A stretch of 64,000 nt of DNA from JBQTKD01 sp963703165 (lineage in GTDB: Bacteria > Actinomycetota > Actinomycetes > Sporichthyales > Sporichthyaceae), in NCBI GenBank assembly GCA_963703165.1, contig OY969798.1:4092001-4156000 (forward strand), in the 5' to 3' direction. Both the position numbers and the translations under genes were made by a program. A model generated the notes under the pieces. The model was not told the origin of the DNA, did not search any database, and worked only from the letters and a program-made list of their open reading frames with translations. Shown here piece after piece: positions 26,066-35,055 of the stretch (position 1 is its first letter; the number at the start of each line of letters is the position of its first letter).

Positions 26066-26431
26066 TTACCCGGCGCCGCCGCCGGTGATGTGGGCGACGA
26101 CCGCGGCGAGTTCGGCCGACGGGGAGAAGTCCACGTACTCGGCGTCGTCGAGTGCTTCGGGTGCGTGGCCGGCGGCCCAGTGGAACACCTCACCGGCCTT
26201 GAAGTCCTGGTGTCCGTCGGCGGTGTGCATGCGGACGGTGCCCTTCAGCATGTAGCCCCAGTGCGGGCAGGAGCACGTGTCGTCGGGCAGACCCTTCAGC
26301 GCCGGACGAAGGTCCGTGCCCGCGGGCAGCTTGAAGTAGGCAATGGTCATGCCGTCGTGGTCGGCTCCGCGGACCTGAAGGTCGCCGTCGGCGATGACGA
26401 TCGGGAGGTCGTTCGGGTCGGTCGAGAACAT
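26066..26431 (-). CDS. Cupin-like small protein
   Basis: A 121-residue protein from ATG 26431 with GGAGG seven bases before the start. It contains PDDTCSCPHWGYMLKGTVRMH, where H and the following G-x-x-x-G-x motif are the first half of a cupin barrel, and the second half KAGEVFHWAAGHAPEALDD. His residues in both motifs could bind a metal. Cysteine near the first motif (TCSCPHWG) is unusual and may add a thiol ligand. It could be a small-molecule-binding or modifying protein. It is transcribed in the same direction as the SCO6745-like gene 75 bases upstream. Confidence 0.75.
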   Translation of the reverse strand: MFSTDPNDLPIVIADGDLQVRGADHDGMTIAYFKLPAGTDLRPALKGLPDDTCSCPHWGYMLKGTVRMHTADGHQDFKAGEVFHWAAGHAPEALDDAEYVDFSPSAELAAVVAHITGGGAG

Positions 26432-26505
26432 GGCTGTTCCTCCGCATCGAGGGGCGTCTCGGGTCACTTTCCTCGATGCGGAGCCCGCGCGGAAGGGGTG
26501 AGCCG

Positions 26506-27270
26506 CTACTGACCGGCAGGATCCTCGGCCGAGATGGGTGCGTAGATGCGGGCCGCGAGTTCGCCGAGTTCGACGGCTTCGTCCGGGGTCAGTGCCATCG
26601 CCCAGATCTCGGCGTCGCGTGCGTCGGTGGCCTCCTCGACCGCGGCCCGCCTGTCCTTGAGCTGCTCGAGGGGCGGGTACGGGCCGGGGAAGCCCAACAT
26701 GGCTGCGTAATCCTCGCCCTGGTTGAGCAGGTGGGCCTCCTGGATCGGCATGCCGGACGCGCACAGCGCCGCCATGTGGATGCCGAATCGCAGTTCGCGC
26801 AGGAGCACCATCACCTGCATCGCGCGCCCGGCATCGTCGTTCACCCTGGCCAGTTCGCGTTGAGCGGCGAACAGCGGCAGGCCTAGGGTCGGCGCGGCGT
26901 CGATGACCTTCTCGCCCAACTCGATGAACCGGTCGAGGCCCTCGACGCCGGCCAGTCGCGGGCGCGCCCACTCGGCGGCCTGGCGGAAGTACAGTTCCGC
27001 GCCGCCGCGCGTGCCGTGCACCGGGGTGCCCATCGCCCAGAACATGTCGGTGACGCCGGGACCGAAGATGCCCAGCGTCGCGTCGACGACGCTCGCCGGG
27101 GCGTCGCCCAGGAGGCCACCGCGGCCGGCGAAGTAGCCCGCGAAGGGGTGCTCGTAACCGGCGTTGAGGCTGGCCTCGAACTGTTCCGGGTGCAACATCC
27201 AGGTCGCGCCGACGCGCTGGATCGGGCGAGCGGCTTCGCGGTTGGCGCCGGCGATACGGGGGTCGGTCAT
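26506..27270 (-). CDS. SCO6745-like family protein
   Basis: A complete 254-residue paralog of the truncated gene at the left end of the window: both share the HPEQFEAS/HPDTFEAS, GYEHPF, GYFAGRGG and MFW segments. The chain is all helical with many aromatic residues. It starts at ATG 27270 with GGAG upstream. As in the other copy, no catalytic or DNA-binding motif is recognised. The copy is useful as the full-length reference for the truncated one. It may be co-transcribed with the cupin gene downstream. No function is known to me. Confidence 0.8.
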   Translation of the reverse strand: MTDPRIAGANREAARPIQRVGATWMLHPEQFEASLNAGYEHPFAGYFAGRGGLLGDAPASVVDATLGIFGPGVTDMFWAMGTPVHGTRGGAELYFRQAAEWARPRLAGVEGLDRFIELGEKVIDAAPTLGLPLFAAQRELARVNDDAGRAMQVMVLLRELRFGIHMAALCASGMPIQEAHLLNQGEDYAAMLGFPGPYPPLEQLKDRRAAVEEATDARDAEIWAMALTPDEAVELGELAARIYAPISAEDPAGQ

Positions 27271-27356
27271 GGGGGACTCCTACTGGTAGCGCACGGGACC
27301 TGGCCCCGATCGTAGGCCGCGGGCTATGCACGCGTGCAGGCTGGAATGCTGCTGCC

Positions 27357-27911
27357 ATGAGCGACGCCGCCCCCCGACCGGCCCGAGTCGCCGATGCCCC
27401 GGCGATCGCGGACCTGATGCGCGCCTCGGTCGAGGCGATCTTTCCCGCGTTCTACGACGCCGCGCAGACCGCGAGCGCCGCGGTGCACATAGCGGCGCTG
27501 GACCTGACGCTGATCGAGGACGGGACGTACTACGTGATCGACGCCCCCGACGGAACCCCGGCGGCGTGCGGTGGGTGGAGTCGTCGGCACAAGTTGTTCA
27601 ACGGCGCAGCCGTCACCGGGGAGGAGGGTCGTCTGCTCGATCCGGCGGCCGAACCGGCCCGGATCCGCGCGATGTTCGTCCGCGCCGAGTTCACCCGCCG
27701 CGGCCTGGGCACCGCGATCCTCGAGGCCTGCGAGGACGCGGCCCGCACGGAGGGCTTCACCCACCTCGCGCTCATGGCCACACTGCCCGGCGTGCCGCTG
27801 TACCGCTCATGGGGTTTCGGCGACGAAGAGCCTCAGCTGGTGACCATGCCTGACGGCGCTGTGCTGGCCGGCGTGGTCATGAGTCGGCCGATCCGGCGAG
27901 GCGACGGCTGA
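27357..27911 (+). CDS. GNAT family N-acetyltransferase
   Basis: A 184-residue single-domain acetyltransferase. The acetyl-CoA-binding motif is IRAMFVRAEFTRRGLGTAI, with RRGLGT being the pyrophosphate loop; the C-terminal YRSWGFGDEE is the typical GNAT strand-turn. An N-terminal segment with ADLMRASVEAIFP suits an amine or amino-acid substrate site. No substrate can be named. It converges on the peptide importer, whose last gene overlaps its 3' end by 35 bases. Confidence 0.85.
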   Translation: MSDAAPRPARVADAPAIADLMRASVEAIFPAFYDAAQTASAAVHIAALDLTLIEDGTYYVIDAPDGTPAACGGWSRRHKLFNGAAVTGEEGRLLDPAAEPARIRAMFVRAEFTRRGLGTAILEACEDAARTEGFTHLALMATLPGVPLYRSWGFGDEEPQLVTMPDGAVLAGVVMSRPIRRGDG

Positions 27912-28881
27912 GAGGCGGCGGGACGTGCAGGTGGCAGGCCACTTCGCGTCCGGGCGACACCTCCACCAGCGGCGGGTCGACGGTGGCGCACGGTTCGAAG
28001 GCGTGCGGGCAACGGGTGCGGAAGCGACAACCCGACGGGGGATCGAGCGGGCTCGGGGGTTCGCCCTGGAGCACGACGCGACCGCGGGCGCGAGCCTTCG
28101 TCGGGTCCGCCTCGGGGACCGCGGCCACCAAGGCCTGCGCGTAGGGGTGCAGGGGATCGCGGGAGAGTTCCTCGGCGTCCCCGGTCTCCACGATCCGTCC
28201 GAGATACATGACGGCGATGCGGTCGCTCACGTGCTCGACGACGGCCAGGTCGTGCGCGATGAACACGCTGGTGAGGCGGAACTCGGAGACGAGTTCGGTG
28301 AACAGGTTGAGGACCTGGGCCTGCACGGAGACGTCGAGGGCGGCGACCGGCTCGTCGCACACCAGCAACTCCGGTTCTGCCGCTAGAGCGCGGGCGATGC
28401 CGACGCGTTGGCGTTGCCCACCGGACAGTTCGTGCGGACGGCGGCCGGCGCCGGACGGGTCGAGCCCGACGCGGTCCAGCAACTGCGCGACGCGGTCGGT
28501 CCGGGAAATCCCGCGGGCCAAGCCGTGCACGGCGAGCGGCTCGGCGATGCTCGCCCCGATGGTCTGCCGCGGATCGAGGGAGGCGTAGGGGTCCTGGAAC
28601 ACCACCGCGGTCCGCCGGCGAAGGGTGCGCAGGGCCCGGCGCGACATGCCGGTGACGTCGGTGCCGTCGAACCGGATGCGTCCGGCAGTGGGTTCGACGA
28701 GGCGCAGCGCGGCGAGGCCCAGGGTGGACTTGCCGCAGCCGGACTCCCCGACGAGCCCGAGGGTGGTGCCGCGCTCGAGGCGCAGGCTCACCCCGTCCAC
28801 GGCACGCAAGGCACCGCCGCGCACGGGGAAGTGCACGTGCAGATCGTCGAGTTCGAGCAGCGGAGCCTCACCCGTCGGCAT
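27877..28881 (-). CDS. Oligopeptide ABC transporter ATP-binding protein (second ATPase)
   Basis: About 334 residues from ATG 28881, which overlaps the end of the preceding ATPase by 14 bases. Walker A GESGCGKST, Q-loop VFQDPYASLDP, signature LSGGQRQRVGIARAL, Walker B LLVCDEPVAALD and switch His in FIAHDLAVV are complete. The C-terminal oligopeptide-specific region with CRFRTRCPHAFEPC (a 4Cys motif, the iron-sulfur-type oligo_HPY end) is present. It is the DppF/OppF-type subunit that powers import together with the partner ATPase. Confidence 0.9.
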   Translation of the reverse strand: MPTGEAPLLELDDLHVHFPVRGGALRAVDGVSLRLERGTTLGLVGESGCGKSTLGLAALRLVEPTAGRIRFDGTDVTGMSRRALRTLRRRTAVVFQDPYASLDPRQTIGASIAEPLAVHGLARGISRTDRVAQLLDRVGLDPSGAGRRPHELSGGQRQRVGIARALAAEPELLVCDEPVAALDVSVQAQVLNLFTELVSEFRLTSVFIAHDLAVVEHVSDRIAVMYLGRIVETGDAEELSRDPLHPYAQALVAAVPEADPTKARARGRVVLQGEPPSPLDPPSGCRFRTRCPHAFEPCATVDPPLVEVSPGREVACHLHVPPPLSRRLAGSADS

Positions 28882-29878
28882 GGTCGGCCCCCGGTGCGTC
28901 GTAGAAGACGGCGGCGCGGTGGCCGGGTCCGACCTCACGCAATGGCGGGACCTGGCTCGCGCAGCGCGGATCCGCGGCGATCGGGCAGCGCGGATGGAAC
29001 GCGCAGCCCGCCGGTCGGTCGACAGGATCGGGCGGACGGCCGGGAATGGCCTCGAGAGACGCGCGACGACGGCCGAGCACGGGGCGGGCGCCCAGCAGGG
29101 CGCGCGTGTACGGGTGCCGTGGGCGGGCGAACAGATCCTCGACGCCGGCCTCCTCGACGATGCGTCCCGCGTACATGACCGCGACCCGATCGGCGATGCC
29201 CGCGACGACGCCGAGGTCGTGACTGATCCAGATCACCGCGGTGCCGAGCCGTTCGCGCAACCGGTCGACGACCTCCAGGATCTGCGCCTGGACCGTGACG
29301 TCGAGAGCGGTGGTGGCCTCGTCGGCGATGAGCACAGAGGGATCGCACGCCAGCGCCATCGCGATCATCACCCGCTGGCGCAGACCGCCGGACAGTTCGT
29401 GCGGGTGCGCCCGCAGCCGACCGCGCGGGTCGGGCACGCCGACCTCGGCGAGCAACTCCGCCGCCCGCTCCAGGGCGGCTCGGTGTCGCAGGCCGAGGTG
29501 CACCTCCATGCCCTCGGTGAGCTGGCGGCCGACGGTGAGCATCGGGTTCAGAGCCGTCATCGGGTCCTGGAACACCATCGCAATGCCACGCCCGCGGACC
29601 GATCGCAGAAGTTTCTGAGGTGCCGTCAGCAGGTCGGTGCCGTCGAACTGGATCTGCCCGCGCACGGTCGTCCCGCGCTCAGGCAGTAGCCCGAGGACGG
29701 CCAAGGCACTGACGCTCTTGCCGCTGCCGGATTCGCCGACGATCCCGATGGTCTCGCCGGGGCGCACGTCGAAGCTGACGCCCTCGACCGCGCGAGCCGA
29801 GCCGCGGGCCGTGGTGAAGGTGACCGCGAGGTCGCGGACGGACAGCACCGGCGGGGCCTCAACCGCAGGGGTACTCAT
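28868..29878 (-). CDS. Oligopeptide ABC transporter ATP-binding protein (first ATPase)
   Basis: A 336-residue DppD/OppD-type ATPase from ATG 29878, whose ATGA overlaps the permease stop. Walker A GESGSGKSV, Q-loop VFQDPMTALNP, signature LSGGLRQRVMIAMAL, Walker B VLIADEATTALD and switch His in WISHDLGVV are intact. The C-terminal end has the CAFHPRCPIA Cys motif that usually goes with substrate-specific oligopeptide importers. It works as a heterodimer with the next ATPase under the two permeases. The fixed order of five overlapping genes means all are translated from one transcript. Confidence 0.9.
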   Translation of the reverse strand: MSTPAVEAPPVLSVRDLAVTFTTARGSARAVEGVSFDVRPGETIGIVGESGSGKSVSALAVLGLLPERGTTVRGQIQFDGTDLLTAPQKLLRSVRGRGIAMVFQDPMTALNPMLTVGRQLTEGMEVHLGLRHRAALERAAELLAEVGVPDPRGRLRAHPHELSGGLRQRVMIAMALACDPSVLIADEATTALDVTVQAQILEVVDRLRERLGTAVIWISHDLGVVAGIADRVAVMYAGRIVEEAGVEDLFARPRHPYTRALLGARPVLGRRRASLEAIPGRPPDPVDRPAGCAFHPRCPIAADPRCASQVPPLREVGPGHRAAVFYDAPGADHADG

Positions 29879-30765
29879 CGGCCGCCGGCCTCGATGGCTC
29901 CGCGTTCCCGTGGATCGAGGGCGTCGCGGAGCGCGTCGCCGACAAGGTTGCAAGCGAGCACCGCGAGGAAGATCGACAGACCCGGGAAGGCGGCGACCCA
30001 CCAGTGGTCCTGCATGTAGTCGCGACCCTCGGCGAGCATCCCGCCCCAGGACGGGTCCGGCGGTTGGGTGCCGAGTCCGATGAACGACAGCGCCGCCTCT
30101 GCCAGCAGCGCGAAGGCGAGGCTGATCGAGACCTGCACGATGATCGGCCCGGCCACGTTGGGCAGAACGTGCCGGGTGATGATCCGGGAGTCCGACGCCC
30201 CGAACGATCGCGCGGCACGGACGTAGACGGTCTCCCGGACCGAGAGGGCGCCGGCGCGCGCGACGCGGGCGAAGATCGGGATGTAGACGACGGCGATGGC
30301 GATGGTGGCGTTGTTCGGCCCGGGGCCGCGCACGGCGAGGATCGCGATCGCCAGCACGATGGCGGGGAACGCGAACAGCACGTCCATCGTGCGCATGAGC
30401 ACTGCGTCGAGCCAGCCGCGGTAGTAACCGGCGAGCAGTCCGACGGTCACGCCGATCAACGCCGCGAGTCCGACCGCCAGCAGGGACACCCGCAACGACA
30501 CGGCGGCCCCGACCAGGACGCGGGACAGGATGTCGCGGCCGAGCTGATCGGTGCCGAACGGGTGGTCGGCGCTCGGTGCGGCCAGCCGGCCGTCGACGAC
30601 GTCGACCTGGGTGGGGGAGTACGGCGCGAGAGAGTCGCCGAGGATGCCGACGACGACGAACACGAGCAGGACGACGGCACCGAAGGCACCCAGTGGATTG
30701 CGCAGCACAGCGCGCAGGGCGCCGCCGCGGCGGCGGTGGGCGAGGGAGGGCGCGGGGATCGTCAC
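29875..30765 (-). CDS. Oligopeptide ABC transporter permease (second)
   Basis: A 296-residue DppC-type permease starting with GTG 30765, which overlaps the upstream stop as GTGA. The first helix (AVVLLVFVVVGILG) is followed by the exported loop typical of DppC and the FGTDQLGRDILSRVL segment. The EAA loop that docks the ATPase is RAARSFGASDSRIITRHVLPN. About six membrane helices are visible. It forms the translocation pore with the partner permease. Translational coupling should keep the two at equal amounts. Confidence 0.9.
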   Translation of the reverse strand: MTIPAPSLAHRRRGGALRAVLRNPLGAFGAVVLLVFVVVGILGDSLAPYSPTQVDVVDGRLAAPSADHPFGTDQLGRDILSRVLVGAAVSLRVSLLAVGLAALIGVTVGLLAGYYRGWLDAVLMRTMDVLFAFPAIVLAIAILAVRGPGPNNATIAIAVVYIPIFARVARAGALSVRETVYVRAARSFGASDSRIITRHVLPNVAGPIIVQVSISLAFALLAEAALSFIGLGTQPPDPSWGGMLAEGRDYMQDHWWVAAFPGLSIFLAVLACNLVGDALRDALDPRERGAIEAGGR

Positions 30766-31706
30766 GTCAGGCTGATCCTCGGATCGAGCGCGGCGTAGAG
30801 CAGATCCACGACGAGATTGACGACGAGGAACACCAACGCGAACAGCAGCACGGCCCCTTGCAGGACGGGGTAGTCGCGGGCCTGGACCGCCTGCAGCGCG
30901 AGCTGGCCGAGGCCGTTCCAGGAGAAAACGATCTCCACGACGACGACGCCCGAGAGCAGATAGGCCAGCTGGATCCCCGCGACCGTCAGCACCGGAACCG
31001 CCGCGTTGCGCAGTACGTGTCGCCGCAGGATCGTGCGCTCGGGCAGGCCTTTGGCTCGGGCCGTGCGGGTGTGGTCCTCGCCCAACACCTCCAGGGCCGA
31101 GGCGCGGACGAAGCGCGTGAGCACGGCCCCGGAGACCACACCGACGGTCAGGGCCGGCAGCACGAGATGGCTGAGCCAACGGGCCGGATCGTCGGTGAGC
31201 GGGACGTAACCACCGGCCGGGAACCAGCCCAACGACCCAGCGAACACGAGGATGGCGAGGATGCCGAGCCAGAAGTCCGGCACCGAGATCCCGAACTGAC
31301 TGACGACGGTCGCAGCGCGGTCGAGTACCGACCGCGGGTGCAATGCCGAGAGCAGGCCGAGCGGCACCGAGATCAGCAGAGCGACCAGAATTGCCGCCAC
31401 CGCAAGGGAAATCGTGGCCGGCAGCCGTTCCCCGATGACGGCCGCCACCGGGTCTTGGCTGCGGAAGCTGATCCCGAGGTCGCCGCGGATCGCGTCGCCG
31501 AGCCAATGGAAGTACTGCGAGATCAAGGGCCGGTCCAGGCCCGCCTCGTGCCGTAACGCGGCGTAGGTCTCCGGGTCGTAGCGGGTGCCGAGGGCGAGGC
31601 GCACCGGGTCGCCAGGCACGAGGTGCATGAGCGCGAACACCCCGACGCTGACGCCCCACAGCACCGCGAAGGTCGCGGCGACCCGACGAGCCAGGAACCC
31701 GTTCAT
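30762..31706 (-). CDS. Oligopeptide ABC transporter permease (first)
   Basis: A 314-residue DppB-type permease from ATG 31706, overlapping the binding-protein stop as ATGA. The N-terminus has the DppB hallmarks: a first helix, FALMHLVPGDPVRLALG, then a large exported loop with GLDRPLISQYFHWL. The EAA loop is RTARAKGLPERTILRRHVLRN. Six helices are visible. It pairs with the next permease and carries the binding-protein dock. Confidence 0.9.
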   Translation of the reverse strand: MNGFLARRVAATFAVLWGVSVGVFALMHLVPGDPVRLALGTRYDPETYAALRHEAGLDRPLISQYFHWLGDAIRGDLGISFRSQDPVAAVIGERLPATISLAVAAILVALLISVPLGLLSALHPRSVLDRAATVVSQFGISVPDFWLGILAILVFAGSLGWFPAGGYVPLTDDPARWLSHLVLPALTVGVVSGAVLTRFVRASALEVLGEDHTRTARAKGLPERTILRRHVLRNAAVPVLTVAGIQLAYLLSGVVVVEIVFSWNGLGQLALQAVQARDYPVLQGAVLLFALVFLVVNLVVDLLYAALDPRISLT

Positions 31707-33205
31707 GGCGCGAGTTCCACATTCTCGAAGTTGACCGCCCGGTCGGCCCGGACCTCGTAGCCGGTCAGCTTCGGCGACCACCCGTGCACAACCTGCGGGC
31801 TGTAGAGGTAGAGGTAACTGTTGGCGTCGACGATTCGTCGTGCGGCCTCGTCGTAGAGCTGCACCCGACGGCTGCCGTCGGTCTCGGTCGCGGCCTGTTC
31901 CAGGAGCTGGTCGGTCTCGGGGTCGCAATACTTCTGGTAGTTGTTCGAGCCGTCGCAGGCATGCTGGGACTGGTAGTAGTCGTACGGGTCGGCGTTCCCG
32001 AGCCACCCGAGCAGGAACGTGTCGAACTCGCCTTTGCCCTCCCGGTCCAGCCAGGTGGCGAGTTCCTCCACCTCGACGCGGACGTCGATCCCGACCTCGT
32101 GCAGGTTCGACGCGATCACCTGCGCCGCCTGGACCGTCTCCGGATATTCGCTGGTGACCATCAGGCCCATGCCCAGCTTCGGGTGCCCGGCCTCGGCCAG
32201 CAGTTGGCGGGCCCGGAGGACGTCGCGGGTGACCGGGGTGTAGTCGCTGTGCCCGTAGACCCCGTCCGGGATCGCCGTCTGGATCGGCACGGCCAGCCCG
32301 GGCTGCGCAGCCTCGGCGATGGCCTGGCGGTCCAGGCCGAGGTTGATGGCCCGGCGGACCTTGGGGTCGTCGAACGGTGCCCGAGTGAAGTTCGGCGCCA
32401 TGTACCAGTAGTCGACGCTGGGCAACTGACCCAGCCTCACCTGCGAATCATGGGCGAGCTTGGTGACCTGGGCCGGTGGGAGGTTGTCGGTCCAGTCGAC
32501 CTCACCGGTCTGCAACGCGACGAGCGCGGTCGTGGGTTCGCTGATGTAGCGGAACTCCAACGAGGTCACCCGCGGGCGGGGTCCCCAGTAGTTCTCGTTC
32601 GGCAGGAGCGTGACGCCGGCGGCGGTGTCACGGGCGACACGGAACGGCCCGGTGCCGTCGGTCTGCCGGGCGAGATCGAGATTCTCGGCGGCGCCCTCGG
32701 GGAGGATCGCCGTGCCCTTGAACCCGCCGAGTTGGGAGAGCAGATACGGCGTCGGGCGCTTGAGGTCGATGCGCACGGTATGCGGGTCGACCGCCTCCAC
32801 CGCGGTCACCGGCTCGAGGCGGTAGGCGTTGGAGAGCTTGCCCTCGATGATCCGGTTCAACGAGTAGACGACGTCCGCCGCGTCGAAGTCAGTCCCGTCG
32901 GCGAACCGTACTCCCTGACGCAGGCGGAATGTCCACGACTTGGCGTCCGGCGCGGTGGTCCAGGACTCGGCCAGCTCGGGGGCGTAACCCCCGCCGGTCG
33001 CCTCGGGCGCGATCAGAGTGTCGTAGACGTTCTCCAGAATCTGAAAGCTGGCGTACGCGGTGGTCTTGTGCGGGTCGAGCTGATCCGGCTCGCCACTGAT
33101 CGCGACCACCAAAGGGTCCTCGCCGCGATCCACCGCGTGCAGACCGTCCCCGGCACCGCAGCCGGTGAGCAGGAGCGCCATCGCCATCGCCGTCGCCATC
33201 GCCAT
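31703..33205 (-). CDS. Peptide/nickel-type solute-binding lipoprotein
   Basis: About 500 residues from the ATG at 33205. A hydrophobic stretch (ALLLTGC, Cys 16 in this numbering) is the lipobox, but the segment before it, built from a hexanucleotide repeat, lacks the usual basic residues. SBP_bac_5 signatures follow: PDQLDPHKTTAYASFQILENVYDTL, FADGTDFDAADVVYSLNRI, DGTGPFRVA, NENYWG and KVRRAINLGLDRQAI. It delivers peptides or other amides to the permeases. An in-phase better start does not exist upstream; a possible N-terminus (MRTAASRLVHAP) lies in another frame from 33246, so the start may hide a frameshift. Confidence 0.85.
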   Translation of the reverse strand: MAMATAMAMALLLTGCGAGDGLHAVDRGEDPLVVAISGEPDQLDPHKTTAYASFQILENVYDTLIAPEATGGGYAPELAESWTTAPDAKSWTFRLRQGVRFADGTDFDAADVVYSLNRIIEGKLSNAYRLEPVTAVEAVDPHTVRIDLKRPTPYLLSQLGGFKGTAILPEGAAENLDLARQTDGTGPFRVARDTAAGVTLLPNENYWGPRPRVTSLEFRYISEPTTALVALQTGEVDWTDNLPPAQVTKLAHDSQVRLGQLPSVDYWYMAPNFTRAPFDDPKVRRAINLGLDRQAIAEAAQPGLAVPIQTAIPDGVYGHSDYTPVTRDVLRARQLLAEAGHPKLGMGLMVTSEYPETVQAAQVIASNLHEVGIDVRVEVEELATWLDREGKGEFDTFLLGWLGNADPYDYYQSQHACDGSNNYQKYCDPETDQLLEQAATETDGSRRVQLYDEAARRIVDANSYLYLYSPQVVHGWSPKLTGYEVRADRAVNFENVELAP

Positions 33206-33207
33206 CG
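33178..33207. repeat. Five-unit hexanucleotide repeat in the signal-peptide region
   Basis: Five units of CCATCG, the middle one being CCGTCG, encode the Met-Ala-rich start of the peptide-binding protein's signal peptide. Loss or gain of a unit would keep frame but change the length of the signal peptide. Confidence 0.75.
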
Positions 33208-33368
33208 TCCCGGCGCGTGCACGAGCCGGGAAGCGGCGGTCCGCATGGGCAGGCGTTGTCCTCAGCTCCTGACGCGGGCGAAACGGGAGTCTCTTTCACC
33301 GTGCCCGAACAGCGCCTCTCTAACCGACTACACGCACCCAGGGTGCGCAGCGGCAGAGGGCCGCAGCG

Positions 33369-35036
33369 ATGATCTGGGCCATGGACGCGATGGAGTGGCT
33401 GGACGAGACGACGGCCTTCCCGACACTCGGGGCGGACGAACTCTCCTCGCTGGAGGCGCTCGGGGAACGGCGAAAGACGCAGGTCGGCGACTTCCTGTAC
33501 CGGGCCGGGGACGAGGCCTACGAGTTCTTCGTCCTGCTCTCCGGTCTGGTGGACATCGTGCTGGACCGCGACGGCGAGGAGCAGCTGATCGCCCAGCATG
33601 GAGCCGGCCGGTTCCTGGGGGAGCTCAACCTGCTCAGCGGGCAGCGGGTGTACGTGTCCGCGCGGGTCAACGAGCCCGGCGAGGTGATCGCCGTACCGGC
33701 CGACGTGTTGCGGCGGCTGCTCGCGACCAATGCCCGCCTCGGGGACATCATCCTGCGGGCCTTCATGGCCCGGCGCGAGAACCTGCTGGCCGGCGCGTCC
33801 GCGTCGCTCCGCCTGCTCGGGTCCCGCTATCGCACGGAGACCCACGCGGTGCGCGAGTTCCTCACCCGCAACCGGATCCCGCACGAGTGGCTCGACCCGG
33901 AGCAGGACCCCTCCGTCGAGGTGCTGGAACGACGCCTCGACATCGCGTGCAAAGACCTCCCGGTCCTCATCGCCGCCGGGAGGGTGCTCAAGAACGTGAC
34001 GCCGGGGACGGTCTCGGAGTACCTCGGCCTGACGGTCGACCGCCTCCCGGAACGGTGCTTCGACCTCGTGGTCGTCGGCAGCGGCCCCGGCGGCCTGGCC
34101 GCCGGCGTGTACGGAGCGTCGGAGGGACTGCGGACCCTCGTCGTGGAGAAGGTCGTGCCCGGTGGGCAGGCGGGGACGAGCTCCCGGATCGAGAACTACC
34201 TCGGCTTCCCCTTGGGGATCTCCGGTGGCGACCTCACCCAGCGGGCCCTGGTGCAGGCCGAGAAGTTCGGGGCACACCTCACCAGCCCGTGCGCCGCGAC
34301 GTCGCTGCGGGAGAAGGCCGGGCACCTCGTCATCGGGCTGGAGGACGGCACCGAGATCGCGGGCCGTGCGGTCATCGTCGCCACGGGCGCAAAGTACCGA
34401 CGCCTTCCCGTCGACAGGTTGGCCGCGCTGGAGGGCAACGGCGTGTACTACGCGGCCACCGAGAGCGAGGCCCGGGCGTGCGGGAGCGACCCGGTGATCG
34501 TCGTCGGCGGTGGGAACTCCGCTGGCCAGGCCGCGATGTTCCTTGCGGACAACGGGAACGACGTCACCATCGTGATCCGCAAGCCGGACCTCAACTCGAG
34601 CATGTCCCGCTACCTCATCGACCGCATCGACGTGCATCCGCGCATCACGGTGCGAGCCCACAGCCGGATCGTCGGACTCGAGGGCGACCGCAGCCTCAGC
34701 GGCGTGCGGATCGACGACCCGACCGGGGACGCCACGGTGCCCTGCGGTGCGTTGTTCTCCTTCATCGGCGCCGAACCCACGACCGGCTGGCTCGACGGGT
34801 GCGCGGCGTTGGACAAGCACGGCTTCGTGCTGACCGACCGCGCGCTGGAACCCGAGCACCTCGACGAACGGTGGCAACTGTTGGACCGGCTACCGCTGCC
34901 GTACGAGACGAGCTACCCGGGACTGTTCGCGGTCGGCGACGTCCGGTCCGGATCACCCAAGCGTGTCGCCGCCGCCGTCGGTGAAGGGTCCTCGGCCGTA
35001 CGGGCCGTCCACGACTTCCTGGCCTTCGGGCACTGA
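33369..35036 (+). CDS. Cyclic-nucleotide-binding / thioredoxin-reductase-like fusion protein
   Basis: A 555-residue three-part protein. Residues about 20-140 are a cNMP-binding domain (FLYRAGDEAYEFFVLLSG, GRFLGELNLLSGQ with the phosphate-binding cassette). Residues about 145-225 resemble a glutaredoxin/thioredoxin-like link (FLTRNRIPHEWLD). From about 230 on is an FAD/NAD oxidoreductase: VVVGSGPGGLAAGVYGASEG (FAD), VIVVGGGNSAGQAA (NADPH) and GLFAVGDVRSGSPKRVAAAVGEG. The usual redox CxxC of thioredoxin reductase is absent; YAATESE stands in its place. It belongs to a known family of regulators/flavoreductases. The electron acceptor is unclear. The start may also be at a downstream Met (33381 or 33390). 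A small SCP2-like gene follows 19 bases later. Confidence 0.85.
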   Translation: MIWAMDAMEWLDETTAFPTLGADELSSLEALGERRKTQVGDFLYRAGDEAYEFFVLLSGLVDIVLDRDGEEQLIAQHGAGRFLGELNLLSGQRVYVSARVNEPGEVIAVPADVLRRLLATNARLGDIILRAFMARRENLLAGASASLRLLGSRYRTETHAVREFLTRNRIPHEWLDPEQDPSVEVLERRLDIACKDLPVLIAAGRVLKNVTPGTVSEYLGLTVDRLPERCFDLVVVGSGPGGLAAGVYGASEGLRTLVVEKVVPGGQAGTSSRIENYLGFPLGISGGDLTQRALVQAEKFGAHLTSPCAATSLREKAGHLVIGLEDGTEIAGRAVIVATGAKYRRLPVDRLAALEGNGVYYAATESEARACGSDPVIVVGGGNSAGQAAMFLADNGNDVTIVIRKPDLNSSMSRYLIDRIDVHPRITVRAHSRIVGLEGDRSLSGVRIDDPTGDATVPCGALFSFIGAEPTTGWLDGCAALDKHGFVLTDRALEPEHLDERWQLLDRLPLPYETSYPGLFAVGDVRSGSPKRVAAAVGEGSSAVRAVHDFLAFGH

Positions 35037-35055
35037 GACCTAAGGAGCGCGCGTC

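Noticed and set aside
31784..34984. A 1066-codon open frame on the plus strand
   Set aside because: It runs antisense to the peptide-binding protein and then overlaps the flavoreductase in another frame; its translation has no family features and the real genes explain the region.
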